Assembly: GCF_002735925.1 (NCBI RefSeq)
Contig: NZ_PEDL01000015.1
Span: forward strand, 1 to 64,000
Source: Sporanaerobium hydrogeniformans
GTDB lineage: Bacteria > Bacillota > Clostridia > Lachnospirales > Cellulosilyticaceae
Reading direction: 5' to 3'
Length of the DNA stretch: 64,000 bases
This document shows, in pieces, positions 35,717-48,969 of the stretch; the first letter of the stretch is position 1, and every line of letters begins with the position of its first letter. The position numbers and the translations under genes were made by a program. The notes beneath the pieces are model-generated. The model did not search any database. It was not told where the DNA came from and saw only the letters and a program-made list of their open reading frames with translations.

Positions 35717-36838
35717 TTAGTTTCTAAGTAAGCTGAGTTTACCTTCTCCACTAAAGTTTTGAATATTATAGAGGAAGAGAATATCTTCAAAACCATTTTC
35801 AGTAGCGTAGCTTTTTAGGGGCATATTTAAAAAGCGCAAATCAAGCACATGGATTTCTTCATAGTGATGCGTGAGAAAGGGGATCAAGCAGTTAGCATAA
35901 GAATCTTTAATAAGCATAAGCTTTTTACCATTATTTATAGAGCTTTTAATTGTAATAATAGGATGATTGTTATCTAAGAATACACTGTATTTATCTTTAG
36001 ATTTAAGATGGGAGTATTCATAGAGTGTATCTGTTACTCTGTTTTCTGCTACATAAGTTACCTCAAGCTGTGGGGGATTTTTGAAATGGAAAAGCTGAAG
36101 GTTATCAGGCTGAGCAAAGGTGAAGTTTCCCTTACTAAAGAGTGAACCATAAAAGGAACTACTGGCATTGATAATATCAAAATCATTTAATTCTAAAGGG
36201 GTAAAACCTAGTTCATGGGCTAAGGTACGATAGCTGTAATAGGCCCCTAAGGTAGTCCAGTGATGGTCTGTTTTATAATAAATAGGTTCATTTTTCTTAG
36301 CAAGAAGAGTCTCAAGAACAGGGATAACTTTTATATCGCCTGAAAGGAGAGTAATAAAGTCTTCTAAATACCTTCCTTCATCATAAGGTGTAGCAAAGGG
36401 AGGAAGCTTATCTTCGAGTATTTTGGTAGAAGTAGGAGCAAGGAGTAAAGTCACATTAAAGTGTTTGGCAAAATCGTTAATATAGGTTGCATTTCGCTTT
36501 GCAAGCTCCATATCTGGTTTTATGAAGTTCTGAATAAAATAATGATCCTTTCCAATATAAACACCATTATTGTCTTTCTTTTGAAGAGTACGTTCTGAAT
36601 AGGCCTTCATTGAGATAAAGTGATTTCTAAAAGGAAATTGGTCAGCGATATATTTTTCGAAATCTTTACTAAAGTCACCGCTAAAAAACTTTTCTTGAGA
36701 GAAGCTAGGCAATAAACTAAGGTTACGGTTTTCTAATTCAGAGAAGGCTTTATCCTTCCCTAAAAGTTGAAAAACGAAAAAGCTAAAAATATAAAGTAGA
36801 AATAAAAAGCCTACTGTGTAAGATAATTTATTTTTCAT
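35717..36838 (-). CDS. DHHW-family protein (AlgX/AlgJ-like)
   Basis: This 373-residue protein has one N-terminal membrane anchor (about 7-25) and an extracellular domain with the DHHW signature at 191-194 (KTDHHWTTLGAYYSY). It resembles the AlgX/AlgJ SGNH-like acetyltransferase fold. It works with MBOAT acyltransferases to acylate cell-surface polymers. Its gene lies 13 bases after the MBOAT gene in the same operon; ribosome site AAGGGAG. The polymer is unknown. Confidence 0.85.
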   Translation of the reverse strand: MKNKLSYTVGFLFLLYIFSFFVFQLLGKDKAFSELENRNLSLLPSFSQEKFFSGDFSKDFEKYIADQFPFRNHFISMKAYSERTLQKKDNNGVYIGKDHYFIQNFIKPDMELAKRNATYINDFAKHFNVTLLLAPTSTKILEDKLPPFATPYDEGRYLEDFITLLSGDIKVIPVLETLLAKKNEPIYYKTDHHWTTLGAYYSYRTLAHELGFTPLELNDFDIINASSSFYGSLFSKGNFTFAQPDNLQLFHFKNPPQLEVTYVAENRVTDTLYEYSHLKSKDKYSVFLDNNHPIITIKSSINNGKKLMLIKDSYANCLIPFLTHHYEEIHVLDLRFLNMPLKSYATENGFEDILFLYNIQNFSGEGKLSLLRN

Positions 36839-36851
36839 GATGGTATCTCCC

Positions 36852-38237
36852 TTAAAATCGAAAATATAAGAAAGGGTTAAAGGTAGAGTCTACGAGATAT
36901 GCAGTACTTAAAACTAAAACAGCCAGATAAAAAACAGAGAGAATACTAGCATTTAAGCGTTTCTTTAAACGACTCATAAGTGGTGTTGCAAACAAAATAG
37001 ACACTAGGAGAATAAGAGCATAGTTATTTATCTGATAAAGGGTAGAGGTATTAATAAAGACATCTACACCTATACCAAACATCACTTTGAGATAATCTAA
37101 AGCTTGTTCTAAAGTATCTAGAGAGAAAAAGACCCAACTTATTAAAACCACTAATAATAGATAAAAATGTGAAAAAAAACTAGGGAGTTTTTCTAAAGCT
37201 TTTAAAAGGAAACTACGTTCCAAAATCATAAGGAAGGCAAAAAAGAGCCCCCATAAGATAAAATTCCAACCTGCTCCATGCCAGAAACCTGTTAAAAACC
37301 AAACAACTAAGAGATTAAAGTAGAAACGTGGTTTACTTACACGACTTCCACCCATTGGAAAGTAAACGTACTCTCTAAACCAGCTTCCTAAGGTGATATG
37401 CCACCTTCTCCAAAATTCAGAAACACTTTTGGAGATATAGGGATAGTTAAAGTTTTCGGGGAAGTTAAAGCCCATCATATAACCAAGACCTACAGCCATA
37501 TCTGAATACCCACTAAAATCAAAATAAAGCTGCAAGGCAAAGGCAATCATACCAAGCCATGCCCCAACTAAAGACAATTCGCTAAAGGCTGCCGCTTTAA
37601 TTGTCTCCCAAAGCATACCGATATTATTAGCAATGAGTACCTTTTTTCCAAGTCCTTCAATAAAACGTATACTTCCTAAGCCAAATTTTTCCCAAGTTGT
37701 AATGCGATGGTTGAGCTGCTTTTCTACAGTAGCATAGGTAACAATGGGCCCTGCGATAAGCTGTGGGAACATGGCTACGTAAGCACCAAAAGAAATGATA
37801 TTTTTTTGAACTTCAATTTTTTGGCGATAGAGGTCAATGGTGTAGGACATGGTTTGAAAGGTATAAAAGGATATTCCAATAGGAAGAGCTAACTTTAAAA
37901 GCCCTAGGTTTGTACCTAAAGCACCATTTAGGGTTGTAATAAAGAAATCTGAATATTTAAAGAAGCCAAGTAGAGAAAGATTGGTGAAAATAGAAACCAT
38001 AAGACCTAGCTTAGGAAGCCATTTATGCTCTCTAAAATGAGCAATGAAGTAGCCACAACTGTAGTCTAGTACAGTGGAAAAAAGCATAATGAGAACGTAA
38101 ATAGGTTCTCCCCATGCATAAAAAAAGAGACTAGCTAAAAAGAGTATAAGATTTCTTAATTTTTTAGGTACTATAAAATAAATACCTAAAAAGAGTGGCA
38201 AAAAAATAAATAAAAAAAGTAAACTACTAAAGACCAT
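36852..38237 (-). CDS. MBOAT-family O-acyltransferase (AlgI/DltB-like)
   Basis: This 461-residue protein has about twelve membrane segments and the MBOAT pattern SEFWRRWHITLGSWFREYVY with WFLTGFWHGAGWNFILWG, including the proposed catalytic His. Such enzymes pass acyl groups across the membrane to surface polysaccharides or teichoic acids. It sits between the DUF4358 lipoprotein and the DHHW protein, the common three-gene cassette in Clostridia. Confidence 0.93.
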   Translation of the reverse strand: MVFSSLLFLFIFLPLFLGIYFIVPKKLRNLILFLASLFFYAWGEPIYVLIMLFSTVLDYSCGYFIAHFREHKWLPKLGLMVSIFTNLSLLGFFKYSDFFITTLNGALGTNLGLLKLALPIGISFYTFQTMSYTIDLYRQKIEVQKNIISFGAYVAMFPQLIAGPIVTYATVEKQLNHRITTWEKFGLGSIRFIEGLGKKVLIANNIGMLWETIKAAAFSELSLVGAWLGMIAFALQLYFDFSGYSDMAVGLGYMMGFNFPENFNYPYISKSVSEFWRRWHITLGSWFREYVYFPMGGSRVSKPRFYFNLLVVWFLTGFWHGAGWNFILWGLFFAFLMILERSFLLKALEKLPSFFSHFYLLLVVLISWVFFSLDTLEQALDYLKVMFGIGVDVFINTSTLYQINNYALILLVSILFATPLMSRLKKRLNASILSVFYLAVLVLSTAYLVDSTFNPFLYFRF

Positions 38238-38246
38238 ATTTTCACC

Positions 38247-38939
38247 TTACTTTATAAGTGCATTAAAATTTTTAACGATAGTATCTACAGCTTCTCCATC
38301 TATAACAAATAATATGTAATTCCCTTTAGTTACAGTTTGACGTGCATCAAAGGCTTCTTGAAGAGAAGGATAGAGGAACATACCCTCTGTACGTTTTTCA
38401 ATGCCGTCAAGAACAGTTTGTACATCTTTACTATCTTTAACTTCAAATACAGCGTATTCATTAATTTGAGAAGACATAAGGGGCATTGTTACTTTATAAC
38501 TCTTAAGGATAGAGGCATCAATACCATACCAATCTTTAAGCATTGTATCATCCAGTGTATTTTGTCTAGGTATTTCTAAATCAGATAAGACTTTATCATA
38601 GATTTCTGATGCACTTAAAGAAGAAACTTCTGGCAGAGGGGTTTCAGGTGTAGCTTCCGGTGTAGGGATTGGCTGAGTTTTTTCAGGTTTAGTTATAGGC
38701 TTAGATGCTTCAGGTTTACTGGTGTTAGGTTTAGAAGTCTGAGGTTTAGTAGAAGCCTCAGGTTGAGCTGTATTGGGAACTTCCTCTGTTGGAGGTTTGG
38801 AGGTAGATTGTTCAAGTGCAGGTGTTTCAATAGCTGGTGTTTGCTCAGGGAGATCAGAAGTTTTTTCAGAGCCACAGCCTGTTAGTAGAACACCTCCTAT
38901 ACTCAGGATTGTAAATAACATAATAAAATGTTTTTTCAT
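38247..38939 (-). CDS. DUF4358 lipoprotein
   Basis: This 230-residue lipoprotein has a lipobox LLTGCGS (Cys22), a low-complexity Lys/Pro/Ser/Thr linker (about 45-110) and a C-terminal DUF4358 domain (ASEIYDKVLSDLEIP and YGIDASILKSYKVTMP). Its role is unknown; it is often encoded with MBOAT and DHHW genes, as here. Ribosome site AAGGAGAT precedes ATG 38939. It is the first gene of the operon. Confidence 0.85.
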   Translation of the reverse strand: MKKHFIMLFTILSIGGVLLTGCGSEKTSDLPEQTPAIETPALEQSTSKPPTEEVPNTAQPEASTKPQTSKPNTSKPEASKPITKPEKTQPIPTPEATPETPLPEVSSLSASEIYDKVLSDLEIPRQNTLDDTMLKDWYGIDASILKSYKVTMPLMSSQINEYAVFEVKDSKDVQTVLDGIEKRTEGMFLYPSLQEAFDARQTVTKGNYILFVIDGEAVDTIVKNFNALIK

Positions 38940-39161
38940 TGGACATCTCCTTATCTTTTACATAAAATGATTTTATTCAACAATTAGACGGAGTTAATAA
39001 GTAAAAAGTTCCAATTATCTTCATATAACTAGAAGTTACATGTTTATTGTGGAGAAAGGATATGATACTATAAGTTAAATCAATTAAATAACTAAAGAGA
39101 AGTACCCCTAATAAAAAAGATAGAATAATTGATTTGGGAGGAAATGGAGGAAAGCGAATCT

Positions 39162-41468
39162 ATGCTTCGACAATTAAAAACATTATTTATAAAAGAAGAA
39201 TTATTAAGTGGTGATTTTGGAATAGAAAGAGAGAGTTTAAGGACAACAGCACAAGGAACTCTTGCTCTTACCAATCATCCGGAAGTTTTTGGTGATAAAT
39301 TGACCAATCCCTATATTACTACAGATTTTTCAGAAAGCCAGGTAGAGCTTATTACACCTACCTTTAAGACAACTAAGGAGGTTTATGACTTCTTAAACGG
39401 ATTGTATGATATTACTGCTCTTGAGATAGGTGATGAATATTTATGGCCTCAATCCATGCCTTGTGATATTCCAGAAGATGAGCATATTCCTATTGCAAAG
39501 TATAAAAACTGTAGAGAGTGTGAAAAGGCACGTCTTTACCGCGAAGAGCTATTTAAGAAATATGGAGGTAAAAAACAACTTATTTCTGGTATACATTTTA
39601 ACTTTTCTTTTGAAGAAAGTTTTATCTTAAGACTCTATAATGCACAAAGTGAAGAAAAAGATTATAAGCTTTATAAGAATCAACTTTATCTTAAAATAGT
39701 GCGTAACTATTTACGCTATAGATGGCTTATGATTTACCTTATTGGTGGGGCACCCATTGTTCATGATACCTATAATAAAGAATGTAAAAAGAAACTTCAG
39801 AAAATTGGTGAAGATAGTTATACCAATCTAGGAGCTATTTCTTATCGGAATGGAGAATGTGGTTATCAGAATCAAGTGGATTTGTTTCCTGACTACACAA
39901 GCATTACAACTTATGTTAAGAGTATTGAAGACTTTGTGAAGCAAGAAACCATTCAAAGCTATAAAGAGCTATATACTCAAATTCGTCCTAAAGCAAAAGA
40001 TAATGAAAATCTTTTGGAGTCCTTAGAGGAAGAAGGAATTCGCTACATTGAAATTCGCAGCATTGATATTAATCCTTTTGATAAAACAGGGATTGCACTA
40101 GAAGATTTAGAGTTTCTTCATCTTTTTATGTTGTATTTACTTACTAAAGAAGAAACTGCTTATGAGAAATGGCAAGAAGAAGCCTTGTTTAATCAAAGAC
40201 AGATTGCTAAAGAAGGTCTTCAAAATGTGAAACTAAAAAGAGAGGGTGAGACCATTAAAAGTGTAGAATGGGCAAAAACCCTTCTCAATGAAATACAAGT
40301 GCTCAATGAGATATTAGGTCTAGGTAAGGAAGCTTTAGTGTTGCAAATGCTAGAGAGAGTCATGCAACCAGAAAAAACCTATGCCTATCGCCTACTAAAA
40401 CGCGTAGAAAAAGAAGGTTACTTACAAACTCATTTAGCTTTAGCTAAGGAGTATAAAAAGAGTGCTTATGCCAATCGCTATAAATTACAAGGTTACGAAG
40501 ATATGGAACTTTCTACTCAAATCCTAATGAAAGAAGCGATTAAAAGAGGGATTAAAGTGGAAGTTTTAGACCGTGCAGATAACTTTATAACTCTTTCTAA
40601 AAAAAATCATATCGAATATGTAAAACAAGCTACCAAGACTTCAAAAGATAGTTACATGACTATGTTAATGATGGAAAACAAGGTAGTAACTAAAAAAGTT
40701 TTAGAAAGACAAAATATCTGTGTACCAAAAGGGGTAGAAGTTACCTCTAAAGTGCAAATATCCTTAGCTACGAAAGAATTTGTCAATAAACCTGCAGTTG
40801 TAAAACCTAAATCCACTAATTTTGGAACAGGGATTAGTATTTTTCCAGAAGGAGCCAGCGAGGGAGATTTAATAGATGCACTTCATATTGGATTTGAACA
40901 TGACAATACTGTATTAATTGAAGAATTTGCAAAAGGAAAAGAGTATCGCTTTCTTGTTATAGACGATCAGGTAGTAGGTATTTTGCACCGTGTACCAGCT
41001 AATGTAAAAGGAGATGGTATTCATAGTATTAGGGAGCTAGTAGCGCTTAAAAATCAAGATAGCTTACGTGGGAAAGGGTATAAGACACCACTAGAGAAAA
41101 TCCAATTAGATGAAAGTAGTAGTTTATTTCTTAAACAGGCTGGTTTAACCTTTGAGAGTGTACCACAGAAAGATGAAGTAGTTTACTTGAGGGAGAATTC
41201 CAATATCAGTACGGGTGGAGATAGTATGGACTATACAGACAAAATACCTCAATGCTTTAAACAAATTGCAGTTCAAGCGGCACAAGCAGTAAGTGCAAAA
41301 ATTTGTGGTGTAGATATGATGTTAGAAGATTATAGGGATGAAAATACACCCTATTCAGTTATTGAGTTAAACTTTAATCCAGCCATTCATATTCATTGTT
41401 TTCCTTATAAAGGGGAAGAAAGAAATATTGCTCAACATATTTTAAAGGTTTTAGGGTTTGTTGACTAG
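39162..41468 (+). CDS. gshF: Bifunctional glutamate-cysteine ligase/glutathione synthetase GshF
   Basis: This 768-residue protein joins a gamma-glutamylcysteine ligase domain (residues 1 to about 430; GDFGIERESLR and ITTDFSESQVELITP) to a C-terminal ATP-grasp glutathione synthetase domain (about 480-768; VVKPKSTNFGTGISIFPEG). It makes glutathione from Glu, Cys and Gly in two steps. ATG 39162 has GGAGGAAA upstream; ATG 39144 and TTG 39129 are less likely. It appears monocistronic with an AT-rich promoter region. Confidence 0.93.
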   Translation: MLRQLKTLFIKEELLSGDFGIERESLRTTAQGTLALTNHPEVFGDKLTNPYITTDFSESQVELITPTFKTTKEVYDFLNGLYDITALEIGDEYLWPQSMPCDIPEDEHIPIAKYKNCRECEKARLYREELFKKYGGKKQLISGIHFNFSFEESFILRLYNAQSEEKDYKLYKNQLYLKIVRNYLRYRWLMIYLIGGAPIVHDTYNKECKKKLQKIGEDSYTNLGAISYRNGECGYQNQVDLFPDYTSITTYVKSIEDFVKQETIQSYKELYTQIRPKAKDNENLLESLEEEGIRYIEIRSIDINPFDKTGIALEDLEFLHLFMLYLLTKEETAYEKWQEEALFNQRQIAKEGLQNVKLKREGETIKSVEWAKTLLNEIQVLNEILGLGKEALVLQMLERVMQPEKTYAYRLLKRVEKEGYLQTHLALAKEYKKSAYANRYKLQGYEDMELSTQILMKEAIKRGIKVEVLDRADNFITLSKKNHIEYVKQATKTSKDSYMTMLMMENKVVTKKVLERQNICVPKGVEVTSKVQISLATKEFVNKPAVVKPKSTNFGTGISIFPEGASEGDLIDALHIGFEHDNTVLIEEFAKGKEYRFLVIDDQVVGILHRVPANVKGDGIHSIRELVALKNQDSLRGKGYKTPLEKIQLDESSSLFLKQAGLTFESVPQKDEVVYLRENSNISTGGDSMDYTDKIPQCFKQIAVQAAQAVSAKICGVDMMLEDYRDENTPYSVIELNFNPAIHIHCFPYKGEERNIAQHILKVLGFVD

Positions 41469-41663
41469 AATGAGGCGAAAAGATGTTTTAAACTTAAGAT
41501 TTCTTTTCTATAAAGATTAATAAGAATTAAAAAAATGATTTATTTTTAAAAATTAAAAAATACTATATAAGTATATAAAAATAAGGTATAATAAAGAGGA
41601 GCAAAGTATGGACTTTAAGTCATTGCATAATAAGGACCTTTGAAGAAAAGAGAAGGGGGAATT

Positions 41664-42011
41664 ATGATGAAAACAGGAAAAAAATTAGTGATACTTTGGA
41701 CAACGGATAATCCTATTACATCTGAAAAAATGGTAATGCTTTATGCTATTAACAGTGCAATTGGTAATAGGTGGGATGAGGTAACTGTTATCATATGGGG
41801 AGCGTCTGCGCAGTTAGCAGCTACAAGTCCTTTAATACAAGATAAAATAGAAGCAGCTCTTCATCATGGTGTAAAGGTAGTGGCTTGTAAAGGTGTAGCT
41901 CAACAACTTCAAGTAACGGATAAATTGACTTGGTTGGGAGTGGAAGTGAAATCAGTAGGTGACTTATTAACAGATGCCCTTCAGCAAGGTTATAGTGTAC
42001 TAAGTGTCTAA
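41664..42011 (+). CDS. DsrE-family small protein
   Basis: This 115-residue protein has a DsrE/DsrF-like alpha/beta pattern (VILWTTDNPITSEKMV, WDEVTVIIWGASA and VKVVACKGVAQQL). Such proteins handle sulfur relay or act as small-molecule binders. A single Cys in VACKG, near residue 75, is the likely reactive residue. ATG 41664 follows AAGGGGGA. It lies about 195 bases downstream of gshF; co-transcription is possible but not shown. Confidence 0.8.
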   Translation: MMKTGKKLVILWTTDNPITSEKMVMLYAINSAIGNRWDEVTVIIWGASAQLAATSPLIQDKIEAALHHGVKVVACKGVAQQLQVTDKLTWLGVEVKSVGDLLTDALQQGYSVLSV

Positions 42012-42084
42012 TAAATAGCAAAAAAGAACAAGTATGTTAAAATTAAAACAAAATGAAAAAATAAAAATAATTAAGAAAGTATAT

Positions 42085-42124
42085 AAGCTCTCAGAAATTT
42101 TTAGAGAGCTTATTTTATTTTTAT
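42085..42124 (+). terminator. Intrinsic terminator
   Basis: AAGCTCTC (42085-42092) pairs with GAGAGCTT (42104-42111), followed by ATTTTATTTTTAT. Confidence 0.8.
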
Positions 42125-45905
<3,781 letters not shown>

Positions 45906-45913
45906 TAAATAAT

Positions 45914-45952
45914 AAAAAAGGATTACTCCCAGTTTGGAGTAATCCTTTTTTA
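45914..45952 (+). terminator. Strong intrinsic terminator after nifJ
   Basis: A 16-bp stem (45914-45929 with 45936-45951) with a 6-base loop ends in a run of six Ts. Confidence 0.93.
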
Positions 45953-46142
45953 TTTGAATACTTTTGTGAAAAAAACTTCAACTAAATATCATGTACTTAT
46001 CACATAGCGCTATTAAAATACAATCTAAGAAGAAAAAATGAATAAGAGTAGTGAATTAAATAAAGAAATAGGAGTAGAAAAAGTTATTAGTGAGTAGCTG
46101 AAGAATTTTAAACATTTAAATTAGATACATAGGGGGATGTAG

Positions 46143-47030
46143 ATGAAAAAGAAGATAATTATAAAAATAGGATTAGATTTTATTATGGCTATACTATTTA
46201 TTCTTATGTTTAATAAAAGAGTACTAGGCATGTCTTTTCATGAAATAGGCGGTTTAGTGGTTTGTGTTATGTTTATAGCCCATCAGCTTTTAAATTGGAA
46301 ATGGATTGTAACAGTAACTAAAAAAATAACAAGTAAAGACTTACCCTCAATAGTGAAAATAAATTATTTATTAGATATACTCCTTCTTATAGTTATGTGT
46401 GCAATCGCTTTAAGTGGCATATTTATTTCTAAAATCTTATTTCCTAATTTTACTATACAGGGTAGCACATGGAAAATAATTCATATATCTGTAGCTGGGA
46501 TAGGATTAGCGCTTGTAGGTATTCATCTTGGCTTGCATTGGAGATTTATTATAAGTATATTGGGAAAGAGATTTAAAAATACGTTTAGTATACCTTTAAG
46601 AAAAGGAGTATGTGGGGTTACAGTAATAGTATGTATAGTTATAGGGAGTTATAGTATAGTAACTTCTAACTTTACAAGATGGTTGATGATGCCCTTTACC
46701 ACGAGCCAAATGAGAGGGGAAAGGACATCACTTACAGATAGAGATCAGTCTATAACAGAAGAAAGGCATTTTACTCAAAATGGGCAAAGTAAATCAGGAG
46801 AAAGAGGACAGAGTGAATTAAAGAGAAAAGAAAAAAATCAAAGAAAGGAAAGTGTTGATGGAGAACAAAATAAACATGAAGGAAAAAAATCAAATGAAAG
46901 TATGGATATAAGCATAGGAACTTTATTACAAACGTTAATAACCTTTATGTCAATTATGTCACTATTTACAATTACAACTTACTATATTGAAAAAATAATA
47001 AGAAAAACAAAGTTAAAATCTAAAAATTAA
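46143..47030 (+). CDS. DUF4405 cytochrome b-like membrane protein with charged linker
   Basis: This 295-residue protein has four N-terminal membrane helices with His residues placed as in DUF4405 or cytochrome b561-like proteins (FHEIGG, AHQLLNW, IHISVAGIG, IHLGLHW). It may bind haem and carry electrons. A fifth hydrophobic segment follows near 160. Residues about 195-262 form a very polar linker rich in Glu, Lys, Arg and Ser, and a last membrane helix (about 262-285) ends the chain. The partner is unknown. Confidence 0.75.
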   Translation: MKKKIIIKIGLDFIMAILFILMFNKRVLGMSFHEIGGLVVCVMFIAHQLLNWKWIVTVTKKITSKDLPSIVKINYLLDILLLIVMCAIALSGIFISKILFPNFTIQGSTWKIIHISVAGIGLALVGIHLGLHWRFIISILGKRFKNTFSIPLRKGVCGVTVIVCIVIGSYSIVTSNFTRWLMMPFTTSQMRGERTSLTDRDQSITEERHFTQNGQSKSGERGQSELKRKEKNQRKESVDGEQNKHEGKKSNESMDISIGTLLQTLITFMSIMSLFTITTYYIEKIIRKTKLKSKN

Positions 47031-47378
47031 ATCAATAGTTAAAAGGGGTTTTCTGTTAAAGAAGATCTCTTTTTTAATTTAATAAAGGATAATTTTAAAA
47101 ATAAATTGTTTAAAATTAGTTTGGTAGATATTAACAATTTATTACTGAAAAACATGGGAATACTAATCTACAAAGCATATTATATTTAAGACTTAGCTTA
47201 TAAATAAGCTTTGTATAATATTTAACTAGTCAATTCATTAGGTTTCATTCTTTCGTTTAAGGTCAAAGTTAACAAAAAATAGTTTAACAAATAAAAAGGG
47301 TTACTGACTTTTTACAACACATTTTTCAAACTAATGGCAATAATGAGCTAAAAATGACACGAAATGTAAAAAAATGAA
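47031..47378. other. Intergenic stretch before the TRAP operon
   Basis: About 350 bases of AT-rich DNA without a gene. A short inverted repeat (AGCTTA/TAAGCT near 47195) is the only structure seen. Confidence 0.45.
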
Positions 47379-47413
47379 TTGACTTACATTACATAGTATG
47401 TTAACATTGTAAC
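47379..47413 (+). promoter_or_regulatory. TRAP operon promoter with an overlapping palindrome
   Basis: TTGACT (47379-47384) and TAACAT (47402-47407) are 17 bp apart. The imperfect palindrome GTTAACATTGTAAC (47400-47413) covers the -10 region, a good position for a repressor. The regulator is unknown. Confidence 0.55.
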
Positions 47414-47463
47414 GTACTAGTATATTAGCTAGGATTAGAAAACCATTTTCTAGGGGGTATATA

Positions 47464-48483
47464 ATGAACAGTTTTATTAAAAAAGGAATGGCATTACTGC
47501 TTACAGTACCTATGGTGTTTGCCCTAAGTGGATGTAATCTTGCCAATAATGGTAAACGTATTATTCGTATTTCACATTCACAGTCTGAAGCTCATCCAGA
47601 TCATGTAGGGTTATTGGCTTTTGAAGAGTATGTAGAATCTAAACTCGGAGATAAATATGATGTTCAAATTTTCCCTAACGAGTTATTAGGTTCATCAGTA
47701 AAAGCTATTGAGCTTGTACAAACAGGTGCTATTGATTTTGCTATTGCGAGTACATCAAACCTTGAAACATTTGATGATATTTATCAAATTTTTACCATGC
47801 CTTACCTATTTAACAGTGTAGAAGCGTATCATGCCGTAATGGAGAATGAGGAATTAATCAGTGGTATTTTTAGCTCTACAGCTGAATCTGGTTTTGAAGC
47901 AGTTGCATGGTTTGAAGCAGGAACAAGAAATTTTTATGCAACATCACCTATTAAAACAGTAGAAGATTTAAAAGGTAAAAAAATCCGTGTACAGCAAAGC
48001 CCTGCTAATGTACGTATGATGGAGTTATTTGGTGCAGCAGCAACTCCTATGAGCTTTGGTGAGGTTTATACTGCTATTCAATCAGGTGTTATTAATGGTG
48101 CAGAAAACAATGAGCTTGCCTTAACAAACAATAAACACGGTGAAATTTGTAAATACTATACTTACAATCAACACCAGATGGTACCAGACTTACTGATTGG
48201 TAACCTCCGTTTCTTAGAAGGTTTATCTCCAGAAGAGAGACAAATATTTGATGAAGCAGCTAAAATTGCAACACAAGTAGAGCGTGAAGAATGGGATGAG
48301 CAAGTTGCAGTTGCTAAAGAGCAAGCTACAGAAATGGGTGTACAATTCTTTGAAACAGATATTGAACCTTTTAGAGAAAAGGTACTTCCATTACACCAAG
48401 AACTTTTAGCAGCAAATCCAAAACTTCAACCTATCTATGATCACATTCAGGCGATTAACAATCAAGTACAGGAGGCAAAATAG
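47464..48483 (+). CDS. dctP: TRAP transporter solute-binding lipoprotein, DctP-type
   Basis: This 339-residue protein has a lipobox (ALSGCNL, Cys24) and a DctP fold. It carries KGKKIRVQQSP with the family Arg that binds the substrate carboxylate (near residue 175) and AIQSGVINGAENN. Such proteins bind organic acids or sugar acids outside the cell for the membrane pair encoded next. The precise ligand cannot be told. It is the first gene of the operon. Confidence 0.93.
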   Translation: MNSFIKKGMALLLTVPMVFALSGCNLANNGKRIIRISHSQSEAHPDHVGLLAFEEYVESKLGDKYDVQIFPNELLGSSVKAIELVQTGAIDFAIASTSNLETFDDIYQIFTMPYLFNSVEAYHAVMENEELISGIFSSTAESGFEAVAWFEAGTRNFYATSPIKTVEDLKGKKIRVQQSPANVRMMELFGAAATPMSFGEVYTAIQSGVINGAENNELALTNNKHGEICKYYTYNQHQMVPDLLIGNLRFLEGLSPEERQIFDEAAKIATQVEREEWDEQVAVAKEQATEMGVQFFETDIEPFREKVLPLHQELLAANPKLQPIYDHIQAINNQVQEAK

Positions 48484-48486
48484 GCA

Positions 48487-48969
48487 ATGCAAACTATAAG
48501 AAATATTCTTGATAAAGGATTAGGAGCTATTTGCGCAATTTTATTTGTCTTTATGACAGTTGTAGGGACTTATCAGATTGTCACACGATATGTTTTTAAT
48601 TCACCTAGCACTGTTTCAGAAGAGCTTTTAACCTACTCATTTACTTGGATGGCTATTTTAGCAGCAGCTCTTGTATTTGGTATACGTGACCATATGAGAA
48701 TGTCTTTCTTTGCTGACAAGTTTACAGGTAAAAAAGCTATTTACTTATCTCTTTTTTCAGAAGTACTCGTATTTATTTTCTCAGCAGTAGTGCTTGTATA
48801 TGGTGGAATAAACATTACACGCCTTACCTTAACACAAGTGACTGCATCTTTAGGTATTCCAATGGGATATGTATACATGGTAGTACCAATTGCTGGTATT
48901 ATTATTCTAATTTACAATGTTCTTAATATGATGGATATTGTTGGACAATTAAATGAGGGGAGAAAATAA
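48487..48969 (+). CDS. dctQ: TRAP transporter small membrane subunit, DctQ-type
   Basis: This 160-residue protein has four membrane segments and the DctQ pattern TYQIVTRYVFNSPSTVSEEL followed by FTWMAILAAALVFG and RDHMRM. It scaffolds the large subunit. It starts 3 bases after the dctP stop, with GGAGG inside the end of dctP, so translation is coupled. Confidence 0.93.
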   Translation: MQTIRNILDKGLGAICAILFVFMTVVGTYQIVTRYVFNSPSTVSEELLTYSFTWMAILAAALVFGIRDHMRMSFFADKFTGKKAIYLSLFSEVLVFIFSAVVLVYGGINITRLTLTQVTASLGIPMGYVYMVVPIAGIIILIYNVLNMMDIVGQLNEGRK

